A DNA stretch of 64,000 nt, from contig NC_081405.1 of assembly GCF_030272615.1 (NCBI RefSeq), positions 611,007,065-611,071,064 of the forward strand. Reading direction: 5' to 3'. This document shows positions 34,681-47,649 of the stretch, in pieces; position 1 is the stretch's first letter; the number at the start of each line of letters is the position of its first letter. The stretch comes from Cryptomeria japonica (taxonomy: Eukaryota > Streptophyta > Pinopsida > Cupressales > Cupressaceae). The notes under the pieces are model-generated. The model saw only the letters and a program-made list of their open reading frames with translations, ran no database searches and was not told the origin of the DNA. The translations under genes and the position numbers were made by a program.

Positions 34681-36290
34681 ATGGATAGTTTTTTGACAAG
34701 AGAAAAAGGGATATTCCCTTCTAACCCAAACCTCTTAAATTGTTTCATTGCACTCGCTTCTTAGTCCTACCTACATTTTTCAATAATTTGTGTTTTAGGC
34801 TTGTTTCAATTTTGTAGTGTTATAATTGAGTTTCCCAAGTGTATCTTTGTTATTTGTTTTTTGATTTTTTTGGTTTGATCTATAATGTATTGGGGCCCTT
34901 CCCCACTTACATATAATCAAAAACAATATTGTAATAACATTCCAAAAGAAACAAGAATTTATTTTTTTAGCAACTACCAAATTAGAAAATGTTAAAATCA
35001 TATAAGAGGTACCTAATAAATCACTATAAAAATTAAAAGATGTCTAAAAACTAGTTTAGATGAGGAAGACACAAGGAAATAATTCTTATAGAGGAGTAAT
35101 TGGAAAAAGAATATCTTGGAAGTAAGAGTAAACCAAGCAATAATTTTAAAACATTGAAATAAAAATAATGCTACACTAATAAATAAAGGGAGATATAATG
35201 CCATAAAAGAAACAATACAAGATTTAGACAAAAGAAGGTGGAATAGGAAAATAGAGAATTCTTTTGAAAAAAAAAAAATGACTGAATAGCTATAGCACTA
35301 TAAGGATAATCTTATCTAGGGAAAAATGAATTATTACTATAATGAAGCATTTTTAAGGAAATGAAAGGAATAATATTAGAGGAATAGGGAGATTTTTTAG
35401 GAAAACAAAACATCCTAAAAAAATTAAAATAATTTTTAAAATACTATAACAAATAAATAAATATAAATTGAAAACCTCAAATTAGAAACATGGAAAAAAC
35501 ACAAAGAAGATATATGATTTTGTTTTTAATAGCTTTGTGTTAATAACAAAAAAATTTATAATGTTATATTTTATTTGAGTAGATGTTAATGTCATGCCTA
35601 AAAGGATTTGAGAAGAATTTAAAATATGATATAGGAGCATCAAGGTCCATAGGCACTCCCACATTAACCAAAAAAATGTTGGTTTGTTTTGGTAGTTCTT
35701 GACATCTTTCACCATCAAAAAAACCATTTGTATGATCAAAATTGCAAACTTTAAATTTTTATCATATCACATATTTTCACATGCTTAAGAAATTTTATAA
35801 AAATAATTTTTAAATATTTAATATTTTTACAAATTATAACGAAATTGCTTTAAAGGACCCTTTGAAGGTCATTACATGCGTTTTTGCCAATTTTTAGATG
35901 AAATAGAGTTTCCAAGTAAAAGTTACATTAAAAGTTAGTTTTCAGCACTGAGTTGTGCACCCTTAAAATACCAAATTGATCAAATATTTTTGGCAAGGTA
36001 TTATGGAGATCATGAAAATTAATTTATTGGGTTTTGTTCCTTTATGCTTCATCTTTCCATTGTATATTAAATTTGGGGGCATTTGAATTTGAAAATGAGA
36101 AAAAAAATGATTCAGAGCCTATAAAGGTGTTTGACCACCCTTTTAATAAAAAATAAAGCATTTCAAACATTTCTCCTCAATTTAGTTTCAAACAAAAAAG
36201 TGAATTTAAATATGAAAACTTGGCAAACAAGCACATTGGGAAAGTACCATGAAAGTTGGCAAATAAGTGTCATGTGTAATCTCTCCATCT
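34681..36290. other. AT-rich sequence, no supported gene
   Basis: About 1.6 kb of strongly AT-rich DNA. Frames on both strands are short and Lys/Phe/Leu-biased as expected from composition. Nothing further supported. Confidence 0.5.
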
Positions 36291-38584
36291 ATTTGATCTC
36301 TACACTTGGGGGCATGTTCTTCTCACTATCCATCGATCACTCCCTCCATCCACCCACCTATCATACTCACCATATGCTATCTATTTCATTTTCTACACCC
36401 TCTTTTGGATCTTGATAAAAGTAAAAGCCACCATATATACATGATTTGGACACCTCTTGGTATCCATTTCTCCATAACAATCCTCATTAATCTAACATTC
36501 TATCCATGGATGCTTCCTCCTATCCATATAATCTTTTACATAATTTCATAGTCCAAATCTACCCATCATTCTATCTTACATTTGCCTCCCTTATCTTGTT
36601 GTAATCCTATCATATGCCTCACAGTTTCTCATCACATGTGAAGTATCTTAAGTGGGGCATGTTATTTATTTGTGACAGTCCTTGGGGATTCCATCACACC
36701 TAGCATCCATGAATTAATCCTTTCTTATGTACACCCATCATCATTTTATTGATCCACATATCTCAACCCTCCATCCCTCCATCCAATTTTTTGTATCTGC
36801 TAATTACTCCATCCCTTCATGCGTAATCATTTCATCTCCTATTCTTTATCTCCTAATTTCATCCATCCCTTCATCCATAATCCTTCCCTCATTCAATAAT
36901 TGTTTCATAATTCTTTCATCTCCTAAAAATTTCATCATGTCCTCCATCCTTTCATCCCTCCTATTATCTCATTTCAACCTGTCATCCTTCATCATTGGTA
37001 TCTAGCTCTACGATACCCCCATGCAATCCAATGTGATCCATACCATGAATCCCACTCCTCACAATTCAACACTAAAATCAATTATTATCCATACCCTCCA
37101 TCTATTCAACATATAACACCAATCAACTCATACAATCACATCCTTGATCTTGTTCACATCCCTACTCCAAGCCTTGATCAAAACTCAGTCATCATCATTT
37201 TGTGCATCCTTCCCAATCTTTGTGTTGTTTCATGATATATCATTCCCACTTCAACAACACCTTATAAACCATCACTCCAATTCTTGTTTTATTTCAGTAT
37301 ATATCATTCCCACATCAACAACACTAAATTAGTAATCATCCACAAAACCGACCCCTTCTATATCTTGTACATCTTATCATTGTACATAGTGTTAGTCATG
37401 TGTCTCTAGATAGGATCATCTCTACATATGTGACCTTCTAACTCTATGTTGGACATTCTTTCATGTCAGGTGGTCATGTGTCATCAAGACTATTGCCCTC
37501 TCTAGCCAGTTCTTTAAAAACCATATATTAGTCCATTAGAGGTTCAGGTGTCTCACTTGTATCTTGTCATAGGAGTGTTAGTCTACTATCTATCATCAGT
37601 CTTCGTATGATGTATCCTTCCTCAAATCAAACCAATCAACCCCACTCATCAATCTTCCCTATAGAAAAATTTACTTTAGATAATTTATATTTCTTTTGTA
37701 CTATTGGAACTTTGTTTATCTTTTTTTTGAGCTTGTTGGTTCTACCTCCTAATGGTCGCTAGGATCCTTTCTATCATGGTGCATTATAAGTGGCTAAAAT
37801 AGGGGCACAATCTTTCTTTTTTGATTGAGTGTTTCAAGATGTGCCTCATGTTGTTCCCACATAATATCCTTGTGATATCATGTTACACTAGAACATATAT
37901 TTGTTTGTGCTTTTCTAGCATTGTTTTCACCAAAATTTCCTACAACTTTGTGAAATGTTAGATTAAACTTTCATTTGTTGTGTTATTCCAATGCAATGGA
38001 TATTAAATCACCTTGTTTCTCGATATTATGATACCTCATATACAATGCTCAATCGAAATAAACTGCTTGCTACATGGTAATTGTATGATTTTCAATCTCC
38101 CCAATCCATTTATCCGACGTCTTTATAATTCATTCATCATATCTTCCTATCTCCCATATTGTTTCCTCTATCCCCTCATCTTTTTCTTGATATCTCAATC
38201 CACTTTTATTTCATTCATCTTCCATTGCATTTAGTCATATCATTACATTATCATCTCATTGAATTTTACATAATATATACTTGTCAGTCTATCTCATATC
38301 ATCCACATCCATTACATTGTCATCTCATTTAATTGTACATATAGACTAGATAGTCTATCCATTATTATTCTCATTTATTACATTCTTATCCATTTTGAGA
38401 GGACACCTATGTTCTCTTGAAATTGTGTGTCCTATCAAGAGGATATACTCATCATCATCTCCCATTATCTTCACTCATAGTCACTCTTTTGAATGAACAG
38501 AGCATCATACCTAAACTAACCAATTTCATCTAAGCTCTATGAATTAATTTTAATTGAAATTATGTTACTTTGTAACACCACCTC
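36291..38584 (+). other. CATC-rich, purine-poor interior of an LTR element
   Basis: For about 2.3 kb the plus strand is unusually rich in C and T with recurring CATCC, CATCA and TCATC words, giving several chance Ser/Ile/His-rich frames (36131-36415, 36306-36551, 36727-37005, 37144-37332, 38013-38234). No coding domain is visible. It leads directly into a polypurine tract and LTR start at 38585-38599, so I read it as the non-coding 3' interior of a Gypsy-type element. Its left end and 5' LTR were not found. Confidence 0.5.
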
Positions 38585-38598
38585 AAAGAGGGACAAAA
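38585..38598 (+). other. Polypurine tract
   Basis: AAAGAGGGACAAAA lies immediately before the LTR start TGTAGACACTTTAATTTG. Confidence 0.65.
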
Positions 38599-39366
38599 TG
38601 TAGACACTTTAATTTGATCATTACCATTTGATAAAATTTATCTATTTATTCCTCTATCTTTTTAGGTGAATTAATTTATTTAATTTACCTATTTTATCTA
38701 TATCTTTACTTATTTGTATATTTAATTAAATAAAGTTCCATATTTATTTAATTAAATCCCCAAATCCCCTTTCCTCTAATTTTGAATTAAAATTAATTCA
38801 AAATCCTATTTTACCTCATCCACTGACATCCTCCTACACTCCCGCTTGAATATTAATCCTAAAACTAATTTCCACCCAAACCCACACTACTAAGCATGTG
38901 CACACACTTAATCCTTGATTTAGTGAAGTCAACTCCTCCCATCAAATCAAGCATATAGGCTTCTTACATAAGAACATGGTCTTGTCCCTTCAAGTACTCT
39001 AAAGGAATTTTTAATTCATCTATTCCTCTCCTTCATCCTCCACCATAGATATTCAGCCCCCAATCTCAACCATCCATCTATTCTCATCGAACAACCTATT
39101 TATATTCATTAATTAGCCATTTTTATCTCTCTCACCCATTTTGCATTCAAGTGTCGATATGTTTCCAAAATCTTGAGTGATCACACATGTAAATCAAACA
39201 TCTTGCAAAAATATACTCATTAAGGGGTTGTATATAGTTTCATTTTCTTAAATTATGTGCTTGTTTAACCTCTTTTTAGCCTAATCTTTATTGTTTCTAT
39301 GTTTATGTGTTTTGGGGTTGATTTCTTAATTGTTTGTCTATTTTGAAAGCGGATTTCATTGTACAT
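38599..39366 (+). repeat. 3' LTR of a Gypsy-type element (right end uncertain)
   Basis: It starts TGTAGACACTT next to a polypurine tract and contains ATTTAATTAAATAAA palindromes like those of the 50225 LTR. I place the end tentatively at TTTCATTGTACA (39366). No target duplication could be matched, because the 5' LTR was not located. Confidence 0.5.
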
Positions 39367-39459
39367 AGGACTTATATAATAAAATATTAAATATTAAAAT
39401 ATTTACCCCTTTTAAATTAGTTAATTGAGATGATATGGAATTACATGTTCAATACATGG

Positions 39460-39825
39460 TGTAGACACTAAAAAATGGTCAACACTTGTGTCCCCTATTT
39501 TTTACCATATCATTTGAATAGTGCTTCTTAGGTTTAATTAATTAATCAAACCCCATTTTTACTAAAAATTCTTCTAAGTCCTAAATTAATAGATCAAATA
39601 ATTTATTTATTTGTCCCCTTTGTCCATTAATTAAATAAAATTCATTTTATTTAATTAATGGACAAAGGGGGCAAATAAATAAATTATTAGATTTATTTAT
39701 TTAGGACTTAGAATAATTGTTAGTAAAAATGGGGTTTGATTAATTAATTAAACCTAAGAGGCACTCTGCAAATGATATGGTAAAAAATAGGAGACACAAG
39801 TGTTGACCATTTTTTAGTGTCTACA
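39460..39825. mobile_element. 366-bp near-perfect hairpin (foldback) with LTR-like ends
   Basis: Two 181-base arms (39460-39640 and 39645-39825) are reverse complements of each other, with about ten mismatches by eye, separated by a 4-base loop TTCA. The ends are TGTAGACAC and GTGTCTACA, the same TG...CA ends and first ten bases as the LTR at 38599. The flanks are CATGG (39455-39459) and CACGG (39826-39830), a 5-bp target duplication with one transition. It has no coding capacity. It may be a MITE-like or LTR-derived inverted repeat. A transcript through it would form a long double-stranded RNA stem. Confidence 0.88.
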
Positions 39826-39830
39826 CACGG

Positions 39831-40123
39831 TACCAAACTTGAAAATGTAAAATAAATTATGGTTGAAAGAGGAATATTTTTATGGAAAATAATAAATAAA
39901 TTAGGAAAATTAGATTAGAAAATATTATTATTTACCCAATGTCAAAGTTTGGAAACAAAGTACTAGAAAATATATAATGAGAGAAATTTGTAGCATAAGA
40001 ATTTTCTATACAAGTGATATATATACTTCATCTTTATTGCTTTAAGTTTAATAAATATAGAGAATTTAAAAATTTAGTGCTTTTCTAATTCCAACATTTT
40101 TCATAATTAAAGGTAAGTCTAAG
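39831..40123. other. AT-rich spacer
   Basis: Nothing recognisable between the hairpin and the next solo LTR. Confidence 0.4.
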
Positions 40124-41312
40124 TGTATTAGTGAAAAATTAGGGTTTCCACCATAGAAGGATGAAAGACCTTTAATTTTTATTTGGGGACCAATACATTG
40201 AAGAGGGAAGTAAACCTAATGCATCTAGCCACAAATAAGTAAGGATAAGGGCTAAGAATTATATTAGATTTATTGGATTTGATTGGATTGCCTTCTTCTG
40301 AGTTGAATTGTGAAAATACTGAAATTAGGGTAAATGTGATGGAATTGATGTAAACACACATAAATAGTAAGTTTTACGGTTTTCGAATCAAGCCACGAAC
40401 CTAGATCTAAGGAATATAAATGTATTTGTATTTGTTCCCAAAAGGAGCTCTTGATTCATTGGGATTGTAGCAACGGTCACTCTGCTCCTCCACACTTTTT
40501 GCACTCTGATGGGGGATCAATTTGTCATTGTAAATAAATTCAATTCTAAAGATTGCAGCTCCATACTTACTCCTACAGATAGTAGAGAAGGGAAATAGCC
40601 CAAGAATAGGGGTTTGCCTTAGGTCAAACCTCATTTTTAGAATTAATCATGAAATAGAAATTAAATATGATTGAATTGTAGTAACGAAAATATTCTCCTC
40701 TTAAGGGAGATGTTGAATAATGATTGAAACACAAATTCTATACATCCTTGTGAATTTTTGTTTGTCTCCACACATAATTAGGGTTTCATAAAGTCTTCAA
40801 TAACAATGAACATGAATGTGAACTCCAATGCTTGAATCCTGATAGGTTATCTCTGATCTAATGCTTGAAAGAAGACTGATTGCTTTCTCACTTGAACTTG
40901 AACACTTGATTACTTGAATTGATTGATAAATATGATTGTCAGATTCCCATTGTATATTAAAATGAAAGGGGTAGAACTCCTTTTATACTTTCCCATTGGA
41001 AAATAACATTTTTTCCGACATGACCAAACACGGGGTCAAGATTCCCGCTCAAATCTTATGACCATTAAGGGGTCCAAAAATGGGTCCTAATTGCGAGGAC
41101 CAAGACATTGGGTGCTCTGGTCCTGAGCGAACTAGGGTCCTGAACAATTAGGAACCACAAAATGAGGGGGAACGAAGTGCAAGGTCAAAAATATGGCAAA
41201 TATGCTTCGTATGAGCAACACCAAGTTTTTTATTAGGCCTTGGGACACAAATGCCAAGGTGAGGGCCCAAATGAGAACAAAATTGTAAGGGAGTACAATT
41301 TAGGATGCTACA
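40124..41312 (-). mobile_element. Second solo LTR of the same Gypsy family
   Basis: Ends TGTATTAGTG and GGATGCTACA, flanked by CTAAG (40119-40123) and TTAAG (41313-41317), a 5-bp duplication with one transition. It is collinear with the solo LTR at 32091-33274: GTTTGCCTTAGGTCAAACC near 40612 against GTTTGCCTTAGTCAAGCCC near 32588, CTCCTTTTATAC in both, and TGAGGGCC near the right end of both. Neither copy has a polypurine tract or primer site beside it, so both look like solo LTRs. Minus frames inside (40361-40179, 40634-40407) are not genes. Confidence 0.78.
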
Positions 41313-42767
41313 TTAAGAAACATGACAATGTTTTCATAGTTATAATATTTTTCCTTGGACTTTCTAGGAGATTTTAGTCTCCCATATGATTTAGAGCTAA
41401 ATTGGTCTTATTTATACCCTTCTTATTTCTTTTTCCTTTCTATATAAGTTGAATAATCAGGACCTCCTTGATAAATATGTCTTTCTTTCTATCTCTCCTA
41501 AATAATATACTGTCACCACCTCATTTATTTTTAACCTAGTGCTTGTTCTCAAAATACCAATAATAAGGTGGTCTTGTAAATCTAGTAAAGAACATAAAAA
41601 AATTATGCAATGATCCTCCTCCAGTTTTTATTCCAATATAGTATAATTGTCTTATATCCATGTTGAAAACATTTATTTATTTTAGGAAAGAAGGCATCAT
41701 CCTCCATCATATGGATAAATGATCTCTTTCTTGCTGTGTTGACCAAATATTTATCTTAAAATAAATTTTCCAATTTCTTCCAAACAAATATTATGTTGAT
41801 CACTTCATGCACATTTAACAATATTAAATCATCCAAATAGTGTTTAATGAGATATGTATATTTTCAAGCTATTTTTTTTTGTATATTTATTACAGAATAA
41901 AATGTTTGGATCTACATACTATAGCTAATGGATCTCTATCTACAAGTGTATCATCCCTCTTTAGCTTCAAAAAAATAAAAAAATAAATAAGATTAAACAA
42001 AAAAATAGGTGTACATGGGGTAAACTCTTTTAGGAGATAAACCAAACACTTTGAAAATGACACAATTATATTTTGAGCAGCAAATGTTGCAATACAATCT
42101 CAAGGAGATGCCAATGTAGGATACAAATATAGAGTAATTTCAATAGCATAATCATGCCTACGAATTAGCTATCAAAATCTCCATTTCTATAACCCATTAA
42201 ATAATAGAAGTAATAATTAAAACAATCAAACAAGTAGCACCTAGATACTTAGTAAGAAAACTAACACCAAATCCCAAGACGCATTCACGAGATAAAAATA
42301 TCATCTTCATTCCACCTATCATAAGCACAACATAATACATTCATAAAATCAAGCATTATATATATTCTTGATTTTCTCCATTCAAATTTTCCTTACAATG
42401 TGCCATAAGTTGCTCAAAAAGTGCAACTCCCTATTATACTTGTTTCCTATGTCCTAATTGTTTTTACATTTCTAATGTAGGAGGCATAGTTTTCAGAGAC
42501 CACATTGTTTTTTAATCTCAGAAGATAACATTAGAGATCACTTTTTCCATTATATATCTATCTTGAAAAGATCTATGGAATAAAAATTATTTTAGTGAAA
42601 AATTAAATTTGTAGCCAATAAATTAACATTTTATGTCTTTTGGTAAGAAATATTACATTGTTTATGTTATTAATATTAGTGTTAGTAAAATTAACCATAC
42701 CAGACCATTCAATTATTAGTAAATAAAGTGAAATATGTTATAATTAATGATTAACATAAGTTAGTAG
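41313..42767. other. AT-rich sequence, no supported gene
   Basis: About 1.45 kb without recognised features up to the target duplication of the Gypsy-like element. Confidence 0.5.
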
Positions 42768-42772
42768 ATAAT

Positions 42773-43984
42773 TGTAGAATCGTCAAATGTCATCCGACCA
42801 ATGGACACCTCACATTTGTGTCCCTACTTTAGCGTGTCATATCATCGTCATTTCTGGGTTCGTTTGTGCATATTCTCTATCTTTGAGTCCATGAAAAACC
42901 TTTTGTGGGTCCTACCATGGGATGCCTACCTCATTTTAATATTGTTTTGGTCTTGATTGAGGTGGGACCAAGGCGTGGAATGCCCTGATTTGGACTACGG
43001 CACCCCATAACACCATATCTCGCACAATCAGACCCCAATTTGAAAAAGGGTTAGGGATATAACTAATCAGTATTATTTGATCCCCATGGTTATTCATGAT
43101 CATTAGAGGTCAACCTAATCAGTAGTTTATCTAGAACCCCCTATAGTAAGACATTTTATCAACTTAATTTCAATCTAAGCATTCTAAGTCTCCATGTACA
43201 AGCAATTTAACACTCTTACATCCGTGAAGCATTTATCATCAAGCATTTTTAGAGATCTTGAAGGTTGTTCATCCTTTAACTATTGTGGAGAAAAATTACA
43301 TCATTCTTATGAAACAATGTGTGTGCGATTACCATTTTGTGTTTTTCATGCCATTTCATACAACATTTGTGATTACATTCAAAGAGAAAATCATCATTAA
43401 TACCAAGTAAGGATCTAAGGTATATCTATTCAACATTTATTTTAGTATTTGCATTATTGAATTCAAGGTTAATTCATAAATTGGGGTTTGACTTAGGAAA
43501 ACCCTTATTCCCAACAATTTCCCCCTTCTTTCTATATATAGGAAATCATTATAGAGCCACATTCAGGAATATCGAGATAATTCACAAAGACAAATAGGTT
43601 CAACTTTCGACCATAAGAAATTTAGAGGACAATGGTGAATTGATACTACCTGGTCCTTAAAAATTAGACCAAACTTTTGAGAACATATCTATGACATCTT
43701 ATTTTTTCCAAATTTAGGCTAGTGTCTCCGTATGACAACTGTAGCTTACTGTTTCTGCCCAAACACTTAACTAATCACCTATTTTTCCCTAATCTTCTAC
43801 AATCCAAATCAATTCAATTTAAGGAGAAAAGAGCTCTATCAAAGGAGCCTGTAATCTAATCAAAATCTTGGTCTTGCAAGGCTAGATTTATTATATTCCA
43901 CTCCTCCTTAATGTAATGGTGAATTAGGTCATTTAATGGTTTTATTCTCTTAATTTAGCCGTAACCTAATTTTCCACCATCACA
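42773..43984 (+). repeat. 5' LTR of the Gypsy-like element
   Basis: A 1,212-bp LTR, TGTAGAATCG at the start and CCACCATCACA at the end. The frame at 43194-43400 lies inside and is not a gene. Confidence 0.88.
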
Positions 43985-44211
43985 TTTTGGTGAACCCAAA
44001 TCCTTACACCACTATTTTTGATTTGTGTTCTCAGATCTGATTTGTAAGGATTTTAATTTTCAAAATTTTCACTCATAGATTATAATTCTAGTCAAATTAC
44101 ATAAATTTAGTGGTTAAATTCATAAAACCCTTAATTTATTTTGATTAATTTGATTTATGGGTTGCATAATTTGTAATTTTTTTTTATCAAATCTGATCTT
44201 AAACATTCATA

Positions 44212-45414
44212 ATGGCACACTTAATAGATTTATTTGCCATTTCATATATCGTTACATTTCTTTTTACTTATATTTATCAAAATAATGTGTTGGATAATGG
44301 TTTGTTTCACTTTACTTTGCTTCTTTTCATTCATAGCACTTTGGCATATTGCTTTTTTAGAATTTCCAAAATGCTTCATATTAATCAATTAAATCTCAAA
44401 GATTTTATCCATGATGCATGTCATATTATGGTGATATTTTTAGGAAAATGCATTACATATGTAGATCACATAAAAAAATTTGTAGATCATAATCCTAGAG
44501 ATGCTAATGGAAAACCTAACACATTCACCTCTCCTAGGCTATCTCATGTAAATTAAGAAAGAGTCAATACTCCTATCAATGATCTCTCTAATGGAGAGCA
44601 AGAATTGAAGAGAAAAATGGCACCATTTTCTTCTCCTACACATAGCCTAGTACAAAGGAGGCAAGGTCAAAATATTGGTGTTTCAATCTCTCTAGATTCA
44701 CCTTATTCTCCTAGAGCTTATCTTAACCATCAAAACATTTGTAGAGAAGATGATGTTATGCATTTCATTTATGATCTATCTCCCCACATAACATTAAATA
44801 AAGATGATTCCTTAGATGATAAGGATCTTCCTTCCCAACCTATCAAAGAGGATATGCATGATGATAGAAAGGAGAAATTCACTGCAAAGGATATTTCTTC
44901 TTCATATACTTCTCCCTTTGTTCCCTCTAGATGTACTTACATTACAAATTTTAAAGAAAATCATTATAATACTCCTCCTTCTCAATTAAAAATCTCTTAT
45001 ACGACTAGTTATAACATAATATCAAAAAAAGGTTATAGAGGACAAGGAATTGGAAAATTTGAACAAGGGATCAAGGTCCCTATAAACCCTCCTACTTAAG
45101 CTAGTACTGAAGCTCTAAGACATCCTCATCATTCACTTACAAATGATTTCCTTAGAATTCAAAACTTTAAGGAGTATCTTGCAAGACATAGAAATTATCA
45201 TCCATCTAAAGGTGCTTCTTCCTCAAAAACTCATTTTTGCTCACATCATCAAACTAATGATCATGATACCAATGATTGTCTAGATTTTCAAAATGGAGTG
45301 CAAGGACTGATTGATAATGGTATAGTCAAAATCATAGAAAATAATCCCTCTTCTTATAACAACCCTTGTGCTACATCTCAAGAGACAAGACCTACTACTA
45401 TTCATGATCAATAG
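44212..45414 (+). pseudogene. Gag-like frame with G-patch-like and CX2HX5HX4C-like motifs
   Basis: One frame of 401 codons, interrupted only by TAA at 44554-44556 and at 45097-45099, ends at TAG 45412-45414. The N-terminal 90 residues hold two or three hydrophobic stretches (FAISYIVTFLFTYIY, LFHFTLLLFIHSTLAYCFF, ACHIMVIFLG) that could be membrane segments, unusual for a gag. The middle is Ser/Pro-rich. Near residue 280 is GYRGQGIGKFEQGIKVPI, resembling the G-patch-like segment of plant Gypsy polyproteins. Near residue 344 is CSHHQTNDHDTNDCLDF, then LIDNGIVKI. That matches the CxxHxxxxxHDTxxCxxL...LIDNGxI block found between gag and protease in many plant Gypsy elements. No protease follows. 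The long open frame in an element without pol suggests it was under selection until recently, but this is inference. Confidence 0.68.
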
Positions 45415-47634
45415 AAATTAGCTACTAGAATCTTTTGGATATTGAAGTGTGATAAGAATGTTGTTTTTACTTTCATTAGATTGAATTACAACTATAGGCA
45501 TAAGGAAGGTGATGCACATTGTGTTTTCATCATACTTATTCTCATTCGCTTGCAAATTTTAAAACAATTAAAAAATTCATTCAAGACCAATATTATAGAG
45601 CTTCCATAGCTCTTACAACTGATCTTGCACTCTTTCTTGGTGAAGAGGTAGTGCCTTAGCACTCTTTCTTGGTGAAGAGATAGTGCCTTAGCACTCCTTT
45701 CACCCTCCATGTTTCTCCTCACCCAATGACACTAGCAGTTAACTTCATTGGGGGATCTTTGTCATAAGAGATGATTCTTTTTCAATTATAATCATCTTGG
45801 GGCAGCAACATAATTAATTCTTGCCTCTATGCTTGGGGCACACGAATATTATCCTATCTCTTCTCTCTATCTAAGGTTTCACTATTTCTTTTTTTAAATT
45901 TCATTTCATAACTTGATTTCCTTTCTTGCATGAAATGGTATTTCTATTATGAATAGTCTCTCCTTAGTGTGGTGTGTGGTCCTTCATCTTAATTTATCAT
46001 GTTTCCTTTTCGAATCTTACCTCTTCTTTAGAGTTACATTTTACATATCTTGATGTTTTTTCTTGTATTGAATATTCCTTCATGCAAGTACATGTATGTA
46101 ATTCTTCTCATTGTCCCTACACTTGGGGGGCAATGATCTTTCTCTTATCTTTTCTAAGGAACCACTTTTCCTTTGTTGAGTGGTTTTTTCTTATGATTTG
46201 ATGTGATTCATTGTGTAAAATTGTTGTTTGCTCAAGGATTCTCTCTTATGCAAGAGTTGTATATCCTTGACTACAACCTGTTATACACTTGGAAATGTAT
46301 ATTCATTATAAACAAACCCTTCACCTTGGGTCAAAAGTGTGTCATCCTCCATCAAGAATCTCTTTACCTAGCAATAGGAGGAAGGTAGGCATTCTTTTAC
46401 TCCTTCCCTTCTCTTGTTAGAAGATGCTATGATTGTTCAAGAACTCTTCTTGGAGGTAGATGTCTCTGAGAAAATATCTCTTCTCCTCCAAGGATTCCCT
46501 TTACACTTTTTGCAAGATATCTCTTTTTCAACTATCTTATCCTTTCTTGTAATAGTATTGCCTCTTTAGCTTGGATTTATGAACATTGCTGTCTAACAAA
46601 TATCTCCTTGGTGTTGAAGGTGGGTATCCTTGTTTCTACATTCCTTAAGACATCGACATAGGGTTAAGTTGACATCTTAAGGGAGCATACATATCACCTT
46701 ATTTGTACTATATTGCACTATATTTTGTATGGCTTAAATGGGGTGTTTAGTCTTAAAACTAGAGAAAAACAACTCTTACATGAGATGCTTCATGCCTGAA
46801 AGTAGATGCAGTATTTATGTATGTCTTATACAGGGTGCAAATTCTTGAAATCGGACCAACCAAACTCTTATATGAGATGTCCTCAAAACCAAGCATATAT
46901 TTGTCTTACATGAGGTTACACATTCTTAAAACTAGAGAAAAATCTTTTTTACTATATTTTCATTTCATTACTCACACAGGTTTTTGTATACTCGAAACTA
47001 AAGAAAACAAAATATTATACGAGATGCTTAACACTTGAAACTAGATAGTTGCATAGACAACAAGATGAGTGGAACTAGAAAAACACAACTAGACTATTCT
47101 AACTCTCCTCCCTAACATGGATCACCTAGAAAGACACAGCTAGAATGTGTATCCATGTCTTCTCTCACTATTTTTCTAATTGATCACTTAGGAAAACACA
47201 ACTATAATGTGTATCCATGTTTTCTCTCTTTTCTTATCCTCATGAGCTCATAGCTTTTCTATTTGTCGTTCATGGTTTGATGCATGCTCTTGCTCTTTTT
47301 ATATGATCGCTTGTGTCCTCATCATGGCATTTTCAAGAATGATCTTAGTGGTCGATTCATTTTGTTTATTGAGTCACTTCGGCTAGTTGACTTGAGGTCT
47401 TATTTATGGTTTTTATCTTTAGTGTTGTTTGTGTTTGTTTTCCTTTTTTGTTTTTGTCTTGTTTTGTGTGTCCTGGTATGCAATTGTGTGAGTAAAGATC
47501 CTAAGATTACAAGCTTGGTTCCTCAAAATTAGTGATATATTGTCTCCTTGTGATTTCTTTCCTAATTACTCCTCTCACTGTTCTATATTTCATCTACTTT
47601 ACCACAAGTATTTGCATAGGCCCATACTCCTGTT
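45415..47634 (+). other. Non-coding 3' interior of the Gypsy-like element with tandem repeats
   Basis: No coding domain. A 32-bp unit (GCACTCTTTCTTGGTGAAGA...) is tandemly duplicated at 45627-45690. Degenerate units containing AAAACTAGAGAAAAA and ATGAGATG recur between 46740 and 47045. A 62-bp unit (GATCACxTAGxAAxACACA...) occurs at 47120 and 47182 with a partial copy before it. Frames here (45974-46201, 46203-46388, 46817-47038, 47284-47532) are chance frames. Confidence 0.6.
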
Positions 47635-47644
47635 AAAGTGGGGG
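47635..47644 (+). other. Polypurine tract
   Basis: AAAGTGGGGG, five bases before the right LTR (CTAAA between). Confidence 0.7.
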
Positions 47645-47649
47645 CTAAA

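Noticed and set aside
32091-41312. The two minus-strand LTRs as the pair of one 9-kb element
   Set aside because: No polypurine tract or primer site sits beside either LTR, and each has its own target duplication (GAAGG; CTAAG/TTAAG), so they are separate solo LTRs.
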